This document shows, piece after piece, positions 40,501-48,515 of a stretch of DNA of 64,000 nt. This stretch comes from Gordonia terrae (GTDB lineage Bacteria; Actinomycetota; Actinomycetes; Mycobacteriales; Mycobacteriaceae). Position numbers and translations under genes: made by a program. Numbering within the stretch: the first letter of the stretch is position 1; each line of letters opens with the position of its first letter. Where the stretch lies: positions 2,852,001 through 2,916,000 of the forward strand of contig NZ_CP016594.1 of assembly GCF_001698225.1 (NCBI RefSeq), in the 5' to 3' direction. The notes under the pieces were generated by a model. It saw only the letters and a program-made list of their open reading frames with translations. It was not told the origin of the DNA and did no database searches.

Positions 40501-43500
40501 GGCGAGCGCCGGCGATAGGTGCATGCCTAATCCAGCATCTCGAGCCCATATTTCGTCCATCAGTTTTGTGGCTGTCTCTGTCGCGTCACCGATGGCACCA
40601 GCGAGTACATCGACAGCATGCACTGCCCACTGTTTCGTGGTGTCAGGCGAGTCGTTGTGTAGGGGCCTTGACCGCAGTGTCGCGATGCGTTCGAGTACAG
40701 GTTTCGAAGCGTCACTGATAGGTACGTCTAGAAGCCACACTGTAGCTCGCGCGAGCAGTACGTCTAGAGAAACACTGACGACTGTTTGGAGTCTCCGGCG
40801 CTGCTCGTCCTTCTCCTCTCGATCCCGTGGACTATCGTCCTCGTTGTCGCGCATACGTGGTGGCACAAATTCTGATACATCGATTGACCGTGATTCGGCA
40901 ACTGCGGTGAGGCATCGCACCCGAACGACTGGTCCCCAATCATCAAGACCCGTCCATTCGTTCGGGGCGTGTGATGGGAAAATCGGGGAGTAGACCGCAA
41001 TCCATCGCAATAGTAGATTTGTATCCCTAGTGCTGGAAGCGATGAGTTCAGCAAAGCTGGCGACCCATGGTTCGTGGCGCCGTTCTGGGTCCGCCGGATT
41101 AGTAAGTGAGGCTTCGGCGACTAGCCTGATGGACTCCGTGGCTCCGACGGCACCTCGGACAAACAGGGCCGCGAGCAGCTGAGCCTTGGTCGGCGCGGGG
41201 ATCGCTAATTCCGAGATTATGCACGTTAGATCGTATGCCGGCACGATTGAACTAAGCGATTCAACGAGCTTCGTTGCGCACTCCATTGCGAAGTCGAACG
41301 GCTGCCACCGGCGAATCTCGTCGGAGGCAGCTTCGGCTCCATACAGGATGAAGATCGCCTCGGCGCCTGCGGCGACATCTTCAGCTCCCAGGACCCAATC
41401 GTGACGTTCATGTTGATCAAGTCTTGACCAGCGATGAATCCACGCATCGGAGAGACGTAGTTCCTCGATGGCGCCCTCAGCGTCTCCGGCACGTGCCCGA
41501 AGAGAGGCAAGACGCATATGAAGTGATCCGCGCCAAGGATCAGAATGACTACCTTCGTATATTCTTGCAACTGCTGTGGCATCGCCATACGTAATTGCAA
41601 GGTCAGGTCGCTTCCGGACGATTGTCGTCACCGCGTTATTAGAGGTAGATGCGCTCGCAGCCAGAATGGTCAGCTTAACGACATCGATCCGTTGGTGCGG
41701 TTGGTTTGCTACCTTCATTCCAAGTTCTAGGCGACGAAAATAGGATTGGAGCCGTGCGACGGGGTCGAGGACAATTTCCGGTTGCCCCTCGTCGACTGCT
41801 AGACGGATCAGATCATTCGGCCTGCCTGCTAGGTATAGATGTTCAGCGCAGGAAATCGCTGCAAGAGTATCGGAAGTTCGGCGACTCATGAAGTAGCTGG
41901 CAAGCCTCGCGTGTGCAGCCGTGCACGCTTCACTCGAGACCTTGTCTCGGAGGTGCGCTTCAAAGTCTTCGTCTCTGAATGAAACGGTGTGACCCTCAAC
42001 CACAACGCCGGGGATGAGCCCATGGCAGAAGGATTCTGCGTCTGAGATCTCAAGGCCTGACGCGCCCGCGAGTGTTTCTATTGATGCGGGCCTACTCAGG
42101 GAGATTAAGTTTGCAAGCAGTAGCTCAGAGGTAGCTGGATCCTGGGATTCCATTGTTGCTGCGCTAAGGAGATCATCGAATATCTGTTGCGGTGTGATAT
42201 CGGACCTTGTGATTGCGTCACCAACTGTTGTTGGAGCGTCGGGACGATCGCTGTCCAGGACATAAAATTGACTTCGTGCGTTTCCAGTGGTGCGCTCATG
42301 GAAGCGCCGGCACTGAGTATCTGTGGCGGATGGGAAACGTGTTCTCAAGTGGATTGCGGAGGCGTCTAAATCGAATCCTGAGAGCTCTATTTCGCGTGCA
42401 CTTTCCGGTGCAGAAATACTTGTTCGGCGGTGAGTGCGGCATGTTGCCACAATGTGCACTTTAGGGGGCAGAGGTACAAGCCATAGATCTTGCAAGAAGA
42501 CGGAATGGCCGCGATGGCGCCCGGCAATTGCTGCATTGTCGGCTGCGTCGATAGCGATGACTAAGTGTCCATCGTGGGCTTCTAGGCCCGTACTAGCTGC
42601 CGCGAGGATATCCCGTAGGTGTTGCCAAATGGAAAATTCGTCTTCATTTCCGGGTATGAGGATTGGGGTGCCGTACCGGAAAGCAATTTCGTTAATGATT
42701 TGAGTTAGTGCTGGTCGCGCAAGATGTCGTGACTCGGTAGGGCTGAGATACTCGCCGTTTCCGAAGCAGTCGTACGAGATAACTGCCGATCCTGTCGGAA
42801 GTGAATTCTCGAGAAGTGCCACTGTTGTCGTTTTCCCTACACCCGCATCGCCGTGGGCAACCACATGCTGGATGCCGGAGAGGATTGCAGTGGTTATTCG
42901 ATCTGCGTCTGGTGTTGGGATGACGAGCTGTGGCATCTTCAGGCGGGGCGGAAGTGGGAACAGCGACGAATGGCGCGACGCGCCTAGCTCGGCAAGGATC
43001 TGCTCAGGGGTTAATCGGAGGGGGTCCGCCTCTGGGAGTGCTTGCCGCCTGACTAGGTCGTATAGGGCCCGAGCGCCAACGCTTGGGCCGATGAGCACAT
43101 GCTTTCCGATAGTCGCTACGATCTGATCCCATTGCATCCATCGTGGATCTGCGCCAAGTTCGTCTAGTGATAGGACGCGGAGAAAGTCGCCGAATTCGGA
43201 GGTATTTAGCCTGGTTGCGGCCTTAATCTTTTCTAGATCTGCTATCTCCTTTTTTGAAAGTCCACGTTGGAGAGTTGTCATGCGTGGTCGTGCCGGTGAC
43301 TGATCGAGGGTTGCGCTGACCTTTGCGAGCAGCGTCTCCAGGCTTGAACTAATTGGCTGATTACTGACAAGTCGGATGCTTAGCTTGCTGAGAACCTGCT
43401 CTCGCTCAGCTATGGATCTGAAATGGCGAAACAAATCTGACAACCGTGCGATCACGCCATCCTGCCCACGTGATCCCTTTTGAGCTAGACGACTGGCAGT

Positions 43501-43788
43501 CCATGTCTGATTTGGCTTACGATGGCTGTGTTTTAGTTGACTGACGATTACGGAGTCAGCCGAATCGAATGTATTTCCTCCATGGTATTCAGTGAGGTCT
43601 GCGCCGAGTAGCAGGTGCTTCGACGACGTCACTTCGTCAATGGGGGACAGGCCTTCCATGACGATCAGCGTCAGGTTGTTGCGCTGGTTTAGCATGTTGA
43701 GAGCTCGGCCGACGGCCCACAGGACATGGAACTCGTCGCCTGCGTTGGACTCGGGGGCGCCTGGCAGCTCCGCCATCGCGGCGTTCAC
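37429..43788 (-). CDS. Avs-like STAND NTPase with probable N-terminal nuclease domain
   Basis: About 2,119 residues. Residues ~1-120 resemble the Cap4/DUF4297 type nuclease (GDEFHVLWAVGRAL; E and D in VMEGLSPIDE; SVIVSQLKHS as QxK). The STAND ATPase follows, with Walker A GDAGVGKTTTVALLE (about 318), Walker B GHLVIAIDAADNA (about 416), and a winged helix. A very long helical repeat region fills the rest, as in sensors of Avs proteins that detect phage proteins and trigger DNA cleavage. The GTG at 43788 overlaps the stop of a 16-codon leader as GTGA. Single lines I counted inside the gene have 31-34 G+C of 60, well below its neighbours, indicating separate origin. Confidence 0.82.
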   Translation of the reverse strand: MNAAMAELPGAPESNAGDEFHVLWAVGRALNMLNQRNNLTLIVMEGLSPIDEVTSSKHLLLGADLTEYHGGNTFDSADSVIVSQLKHSHRKPNQTWTASRLAQKGSRGQDGVIARLSDLFRHFRSIAEREQVLSKLSIRLVSNQPISSSLETLLAKVSATLDQSPARPRMTTLQRGLSKKEIADLEKIKAATRLNTSEFGDFLRVLSLDELGADPRWMQWDQIVATIGKHVLIGPSVGARALYDLVRRQALPEADPLRLTPEQILAELGASRHSSLFPLPPRLKMPQLVIPTPDADRITTAILSGIQHVVAHGDAGVGKTTTVALLENSLPTGSAVISYDCFGNGEYLSPTESRHLARPALTQIINEIAFRYGTPILIPGNEDEFSIWQHLRDILAAASTGLEAHDGHLVIAIDAADNAAIAGRHRGHSVFLQDLWLVPLPPKVHIVATCRTHRRTSISAPESAREIELSGFDLDASAIHLRTRFPSATDTQCRRFHERTTGNARSQFYVLDSDRPDAPTTVGDAITRSDITPQQIFDDLLSAATMESQDPATSELLLANLISLSRPASIETLAGASGLEISDAESFCHGLIPGVVVEGHTVSFRDEDFEAHLRDKVSSEACTAAHARLASYFMSRRTSDTLAAISCAEHLYLAGRPNDLIRLAVDEGQPEIVLDPVARLQSYFRRLELGMKVANQPHQRIDVVKLTILAASASTSNNAVTTIVRKRPDLAITYGDATAVARIYEGSHSDPWRGSLHMRLASLRARAGDAEGAIEELRLSDAWIHRWSRLDQHERHDWVLGAEDVAAGAEAIFILYGAEAASDEIRRWQPFDFAMECATKLVESLSSIVPAYDLTCIISELAIPAPTKAQLLAALFVRGAVGATESIRLVAEASLTNPADPERRHEPWVASFAELIASSTRDTNLLLRWIAVYSPIFPSHAPNEWTGLDDWGPVVRVRCLTAVAESRSIDVSEFVPPRMRDNEDDSPRDREEKDEQRRRLQTVVSVSLDVLLARATVWLLDVPISDASKPVLERIATLRSRPLHNDSPDTTKQWAVHAVDVLAGAIGDATETATKLMDEIWARDAGLGMHLSPALAGRLIIHEKYRSTALSWLDRAAQATASSVEPATARADRLLDLADIADEHAPDMAAGYYRAAVQAAEGLDDEGAGVLRFHAAVSQGSYDLSDSRTPGIAERLARALERFQPFVSDPERLPWRETAHAVAQLHPPAGLALLSRWEQQDLLPLWVSLPSVLSTVANTFISPQKVLPLLLLSGEDHFPLLIALDIVDSIRIGHNRRMLASALRWLVSYICRDIAPGDRVDAAPAVVEWAKKHGLQDTEPIQRLVVLVDYSKDFPHEHQVPHHHSDDSNSAKVRAVVDKASACPIGDLKSAMDELGEAWARGNDIESFLTNMAASIVPADRTRLLRAISDIPAGHRIWRFHTRSLFATIHTLLNQWNLMPAVNSWATDELPFLIRAHVQDIVAYEQTADMTLPIIASMPGLSDATGIIIEGIGPLLSELSATQLYSIAQGVAITLPTDDRLNVLDWSLAQLEEAPVRTPSISLDPIDVLSRFLYSLFGHPDKHVRWRAAHSARQILSDDPTDLPQLWSRFKEQSAGPFGPDTGTFFALSAQSWLLMLIDRMAADRPSTVESLTRELAEIALDQSFPHAAHRELARRAALSVFEFLGPGDQSTSLIEDLNLANKPQSSRLERRIGGRGGAFDNRDNRRFRFNSLDTVPYWFGPLANQFGISCDNVCDRAERWIVDNLLFTDESVSTEPALLTQRYRYTEFRNDHGELPQVEDLQTYLEYHAMMLVAGELVDLGTSVVVPTWDDPDDPWEVWISDHVPSPTGWMIEKRAPAPVTPASFGVVPSIDRWRDRNPSDFDHELGLDTSTAAIVVDSYCEVFASKRHGSTWVASALVSPSNAAALLVALQICSDPTDFRLPPEDFAWSNQFEVNDGQFQLRGWVQEKQRHNLGPEKHDPLRRIDDTFSRPGTLFTETLNLKSLNMGRDLVNTDGNLSAWNSQWSDLPTSTSNSGHTTTTQGRQTWVRLDELLTFMEQIGMDVIFEVRIARQFDGRISTNDGGDGNYEPGESRIYLLRRGGKLETLDGSRELGENYR

Positions 43789-43835
43789 ATAGACCGCCAA
43801 CTCGAAACGACTGCGTTGGCAGGTTCAACCCTCAC
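43785..43835 (-). CDS. 16-residue leader peptide upstream of the STAND gene
   Basis: AAGGAG (about 43842-43847 on the leftward strand) stands six bases before GTG at 43835. The frame runs 16 codons (VRVEPANAVVSSWRSM) and stops at TGA 43785-43787, which overlaps the STAND GTG as GTGA. The STAND gene has no good ribosome site of its own, so its translation could depend on ribosomes finishing this leader. Evidence is from signals only. Confidence 0.45.
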   Translation of the reverse strand: MRVEPANAVVSSWRSM

Positions 43836-43934
43836 GTAATGCTCCTTGACCTACTTTGTTCCCATGGGGGCTTGATGGTAGTCGGCTGCGTGTGTGTAAT
43901 GGGGAGCCCGCTATTGTGCGAGGGCCGCACCTGA

Positions 43935-46900
43935 TTACACAGCACTGAAGTGCTTGTGGGCGAGTTCGATATCACGTTCGCGGTCGACTCCGACGAAGGG
44001 CTCCTGGTATGTGATGCCGTCGACGGTTAGGTCGGCTGGCTTGAGGGAGCCCTTCTTGCGGTACTCGGACGCGAGCTTCGTGGGGAGCTGGCGACCCGTT
44101 GCGTCGTACAGAGCTTCGCGCTCGTACTTTTGCAACACCGGGAACTGGGTGCGGTAGATCGTCAGCAGCTCTTCGGCGGTGATGCCGAGCATAACCGCGA
44201 CAATCGCGTCGATCTCGACGAGAGCTTGGCGGCGGTCGGCTGCGCGGCGGAGGGGAGTGGCCCATTCCCATTCGGGGCCGATGTCGCCGAGTCCTGTGCG
44301 GCCGGCGTAGTCGATGCCGATGTCCGGAACCCACGAATTGTGTTGCCAATCAGTTGCGTAGAGTTCTTTCCATAGCTGAGAGTAAGGGCGGACGAGGCAA
44401 TTCAAGCGGAGGGTTCGTAGGATGAGCTGCTGCTCTAGGTGATGGTGCCTCGGGGTAGGGAGCATCCTCCATACAGATGCCTTGATGTGGGCCCCTCCGG
44501 TGACCTTAACCATGAAGTCTGCGACGACAGAATGGCTTACACCGGCCAAGAGCGCGAGCTCACGATTGTGTTCCGGCAGGGTAAACGATTGCACTGCGTG
44601 TACGTGCGTGGGGCCGGGTGGCAGCAGCGCAGTGTGGAGAGTGCGTAGATTTCCTGGCTCGGCCATCTCGCGCCATGCGAGACGGGCATAGTCTGAACTC
44701 GCCTCGCCGTTCCAGTGCGGATACTCGGCGATGTACTGAGCGTACGGCTTGGCGATCTGGTAACTGGTCCTTGGAACGAAGGACTCCGGCACCGCGTCCA
44801 GGTCTATCAATTTGGTGTCCAAGCGATTCCGCATGGACTCGTTCGGCTGCTTGAACAGCGGGGTCGCGACCGTAATATGTGGGCCCTGCAAGATTGCATC
44901 TTCCCATCGCGCTGGCACCGAGGACCGGGATTCGAACAGACCCCGCCGACGGTCCGCCGATTCATGCCAGCCGGATGTCCACTCGAATTCAAGGTCGGAG
45001 GCCAGTCGTGGTGCGGCCGCGATCTTTTCGAGCACCTCGGCGCTCGACTGGTTAACCGGGTACAGCATGCGCGCCTCTGTCGGCGGTGTGCCAGGTTCAT
45101 CGATGAGGGCTGCCCAGGTCGCCAGCTGAGCAGTTTCAACGGTGATGATCCGTTCGGCGTGCGGCCGGAGATCCCAGCGACCCGCGTCGTCCTTCATGCC
45201 TGGTGCGGAACCGGAACCGTCATGGTGGAATGATCGGTCCACCGTATCTGGGTGGTATAGGGCGGCGCCGTGAAGGAAGCGTACGTCCGAGTCGGAGCCG
45301 TAGACGTGGATGCCGAACACGTTGTGGTGATCGATCTCGAATAGGCTGAGTTCGTTCTTGAACTGCCAGTGCCGACGTAGCCTTCGATACGTCTCGTGCC
45401 GCAGCCCTTTGGCTCGGACTTCAGTGAAGTGGCTTTCGGGATGGATCAAACCGACGACTCCATCTGTCGCCATCGATCGCCATGTGCGCTCCATGAAGCA
45501 CCGGTAGAGATCAGGCTGAAGACCCGTAAGCACCGGCCGGTCGACTCCGGACCCCAGATGGTCTTTCATGCCAGTTTGATCAGCACGCTCGTCCAAGTAC
45601 TCAGCAAGCACTCCGGCCTGAGTCAGAGTCTTCTCGCGCTTCTGCTGCTTCACCGGTTCGGCGGCCTTATCTGACAACTGCCACCACGGATCGAACTCGG
45701 CCAGAACCCCCGCCTCGTCCCAGTCCGGCCGTACCCAGGGCGGATTCCCGACCTGCAGGTCGAAACCGCCGCGCGCGAATACCGGCGCGAAGTCGAGCTC
45801 CCAGTGGAAGAACCCCTGCCGCTCGGAGATCTCCTGCGCGACGCCTAGCCACGGGAACTGGTGGTACGCATGCCCGACCGCCATCGCGCGCGACAGCAAC
45901 AGGTCGTTCTCCTCGGCGAAGCCGAGCTCCTGCCAGCTGGTGTCCCGTCCGATGCTCAACTGGCCGCGACGCTCGGCAGCGGTCTCCTTCACCGGAACAC
46001 CAAGCACGGCCTCCAGCCCGCCGACCCACTGATCCCAATCCGGCGGCTCGACACCCGTCGTCAGCGGCCACGACCAGATCGCACACCACGCATCCAATGC
46101 CCGGCGAAGCCTCTGGTAGGCGCCGTTCGGGTTGCTCAGGACGCGCTCAATCTCCTCACGTGTCACCGCCGAGGTGTGGTCGACCGGCTCCGAACCCCAC
46201 AGGTGAATGTCGCGCCGGATCTCCGACTCCGCGATCGTCAGACGGCGAAGCGTGAACTCCCACAACGTCTCCACCCGCTGTGCCAGCGCCTGCAGACGCT
46301 TCACGATCGCCTTGCTCGGCGACTTGCGGATCTCGTTGCGCCACAGCCGCAACTCCTCACGCATCTCCAGGGCGTAGGTCTTGGCCTCGGCGGTGTCGAT
46401 CACCGCGCCCCAGCCCTCCGACGGCAGCAGGAAGTGGTGGATGCCGGCGCCGATCTCCTCGCCGAGCGGCACGTCCTTCGCCGACGTCTTGAGCCACTGC
46501 TTCTTCGCCAACAAGCTCGGCGCGTACACCGACCGTCGCGCACCGATCAGGGAGTTGCCGCGACGCAGGTGCAGGCCGAACCACGGGGCCTGCAGGCCGG
46601 CGACCATGGTGTCGAGCCACAGCGAGATTTCCGCGAGCTCGACGGCGGTGGCGTTGAGGTCCACCCCGTACACCTGGTGCAGGGCGATGTGCGCCTTCAC
46701 CTTCTGCAGCTCCACCGGATACTGGTCGGCGTCGATCAGCTCACCCAGGTCCTCCTGCTTGCGCTTGAGGTACTCGGCGGCGAGCTGGCGGACCGCCTCG
46801 ATCGCGAACGCGCCCGACCCCAGGGCGGGCTCGCAGATCGTGAGTTCCAGGATCTGGTCGGGAGTCGTGCGCTCGTCGTTCTGATCCAGCAGCTCCTCAA

Positions 46901-48512
46901 GGGCCTGCGAGACGACGAACTTCGTCAACACTTCGGGCGTGTAGTACGAAGCCGACTGCTGGCGTTCGCGGCCGGCGAGTCGAAACACGAACGTGCCCTG
47001 CTCGTGCAGCACCGGCTTCTCCTCTCCGGTGGCCTCGTCGACCTTTCGGACGAAGTCCTTCGGATCCAGATGATCGGAGCGGTTCGTCGGGACGACCCAC
47101 GAACCCTTCTCCGGGTCACCGTTCTTCGCGACCTCGTACAGGTCCTCCTCCGCGAAGAACCCGGTGTAGGACATCAGGCCCTCGTACACCGCGCCCAGCT
47201 GGTTGATGCCCAGCTCCGCGTACGAGATGAAGCCGCGGTCGGCGCCGCGGCGGCCCTTCGACTCCTTCGACAGCAGCAGGTGTTTGAGCACCCGCTGCGT
47301 CGCCTCGTTGCCCAGGCCCACCTCGTCGATCAGCGCCGTCGACTCCGGCTTGAACAGGTCGGCGCGCAGCGGCTGGAACTCCAGGCCCGGCGCCGGATCG
47401 TCTGCGACATCGTCGCGGACGGCGGGCGAGTGGCCGCGGTCCACGAGCCGGAACAGCGTGGCGAGGGACTCGTACAGGTGCGTGCCGGTGCGGGACTGCT
47501 CCGACACCAGCTCGGTGAGCGTCAGCTCCCGCAGCCGGTCGAGGCCGTAGCCCTCCTCGTACTCCGCGGCGCCCGTCGGCAGCACCCGCATCTCCGGGGA
47601 CGCCTCCGCGTACAGCAGGAACAGGATCCGGTACAGGAACCGCAGCGAATGCTTCGCCAGATCCTGTCCGTCGATCCCGTCCAACGTCATGCCTTGCGCG
47701 TCCCGCCGCTTCACCACTTCGTTGGCGATGATCTCGATGGACAGCCGGATGCCCTCGCGCAGATCCTTCGACACCCCGACGGTGTGCTTGACCGAATCCT
47801 CCAGCACCCCCGTCCACCAGACGTCGCCGTCGACGTCCGGCAGCAACGCCTGCTTGCCGAACATGGCCGCGACGCGGTCGATCTCGCCGCCCTTCGCCTC
47901 GTGTCGGCGCTCGGCGACCACCAGCAGATCGACGGCCAGGTAGCGGCCCTCCGCCCAGCGTTCCGCCTCGGCGAGCATCAGCCACTGCCCGGCCTGCACC
48001 ACCACGAACGCCGGCGGGGCGTCCGAGCGGAACGCCGCCGACACTGCCTTCGACGCCGACTCGATCGGCTTGCCGTCCTCGACGGCGGGGGCGATCAGCA
48101 CGCCGGTTTCGGGATCGAGGAGGTCCTCGATCGATGCCACCGGAACCGCCTGCAGGAACAGCACACTCGCGACGCCATCGAGCTTCGAGTCGGGGATTTC
48201 CAGTTCGGAGCCGGCCCGCTCGGCGGTGAACGTCGACAGCACAGCCGGGTAGCCGAACGTGGTCCGGGTCAGGGCGTGCGCTTCGGGTGCGGCGTCCGGG
48301 TTCTCCGCCAGCGCGGCCAGCGCTGTCTGCAGCTCGGTGGTGGAGGCGAGCAGGTCGTCGCGGACCGTCGTCCGACCTTCCTTCTTCTCGGCGTCCCACA
48401 GCTTGCGCAGCTCCAGGACCTTGCCGTGGAACGACTCCTTCGCCGAGTCGGTGGTGAAGTAGTGCTCGCTGATCCAGTCCTCGCCGATGACGATGGAATC
48501 GAAAGACGCCAC
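43935..48512 (-). CDS. large N6-adenine DNA methylase, DISARM class 1 DrmMI-like
   Basis: The 1,525-residue protein has the SAM-binding motif I EPALGSGAFAIEAV (about residue 560) and the catalytic motif IV NPPWVRPDW (about 925) of gamma-type adenine methylases, arranged as in Eco57I/PglX-type enzymes with a long N-terminal helical region. The C-terminal ~550 residues should hold the target-recognition part. It lies three bases after the stop of the SNF2 gene, the drmD-drmMI order of class 1 DISARM, where the methylase marks host DNA as self. A PglX/BREX relationship is the alternative. The 3' third has lower G+C than the rest. Start is GTG at 48512. Confidence 0.85.
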   Translation of the reverse strand: MASFDSIVIGEDWISEHYFTTDSAKESFHGKVLELRKLWDAEKKEGRTTVRDDLLASTTELQTALAALAENPDAAPEAHALTRTTFGYPAVLSTFTAERAGSELEIPDSKLDGVASVLFLQAVPVASIEDLLDPETGVLIAPAVEDGKPIESASKAVSAAFRSDAPPAFVVVQAGQWLMLAEAERWAEGRYLAVDLLVVAERRHEAKGGEIDRVAAMFGKQALLPDVDGDVWWTGVLEDSVKHTVGVSKDLREGIRLSIEIIANEVVKRRDAQGMTLDGIDGQDLAKHSLRFLYRILFLLYAEASPEMRVLPTGAAEYEEGYGLDRLRELTLTELVSEQSRTGTHLYESLATLFRLVDRGHSPAVRDDVADDPAPGLEFQPLRADLFKPESTALIDEVGLGNEATQRVLKHLLLSKESKGRRGADRGFISYAELGINQLGAVYEGLMSYTGFFAEEDLYEVAKNGDPEKGSWVVPTNRSDHLDPKDFVRKVDEATGEEKPVLHEQGTFVFRLAGRERQQSASYYTPEVLTKFVVSQALEELLDQNDERTTPDQILELTICEPALGSGAFAIEAVRQLAAEYLKRKQEDLGELIDADQYPVELQKVKAHIALHQVYGVDLNATAVELAEISLWLDTMVAGLQAPWFGLHLRRGNSLIGARRSVYAPSLLAKKQWLKTSAKDVPLGEEIGAGIHHFLLPSEGWGAVIDTAEAKTYALEMREELRLWRNEIRKSPSKAIVKRLQALAQRVETLWEFTLRRLTIAESEIRRDIHLWGSEPVDHTSAVTREEIERVLSNPNGAYQRLRRALDAWCAIWSWPLTTGVEPPDWDQWVGGLEAVLGVPVKETAAERRGQLSIGRDTSWQELGFAEENDLLLSRAMAVGHAYHQFPWLGVAQEISERQGFFHWELDFAPVFARGGFDLQVGNPPWVRPDWDEAGVLAEFDPWWQLSDKAAEPVKQQKREKTLTQAGVLAEYLDERADQTGMKDHLGSGVDRPVLTGLQPDLYRCFMERTWRSMATDGVVGLIHPESHFTEVRAKGLRHETYRRLRRHWQFKNELSLFEIDHHNVFGIHVYGSDSDVRFLHGAALYHPDTVDRSFHHDGSGSAPGMKDDAGRWDLRPHAERIITVETAQLATWAALIDEPGTPPTEARMLYPVNQSSAEVLEKIAAAPRLASDLEFEWTSGWHESADRRRGLFESRSSVPARWEDAILQGPHITVATPLFKQPNESMRNRLDTKLIDLDAVPESFVPRTSYQIAKPYAQYIAEYPHWNGEASSDYARLAWREMAEPGNLRTLHTALLPPGPTHVHAVQSFTLPEHNRELALLAGVSHSVVADFMVKVTGGAHIKASVWRMLPTPRHHHLEQQLILRTLRLNCLVRPYSQLWKELYATDWQHNSWVPDIGIDYAGRTGLGDIGPEWEWATPLRRAADRRQALVEIDAIVAVMLGITAEELLTIYRTQFPVLQKYEREALYDATGRQLPTKLASEYRKKGSLKPADLTVDGITYQEPFVGVDRERDIELAHKHFSAV

Positions 48513-48515
48513 GAC

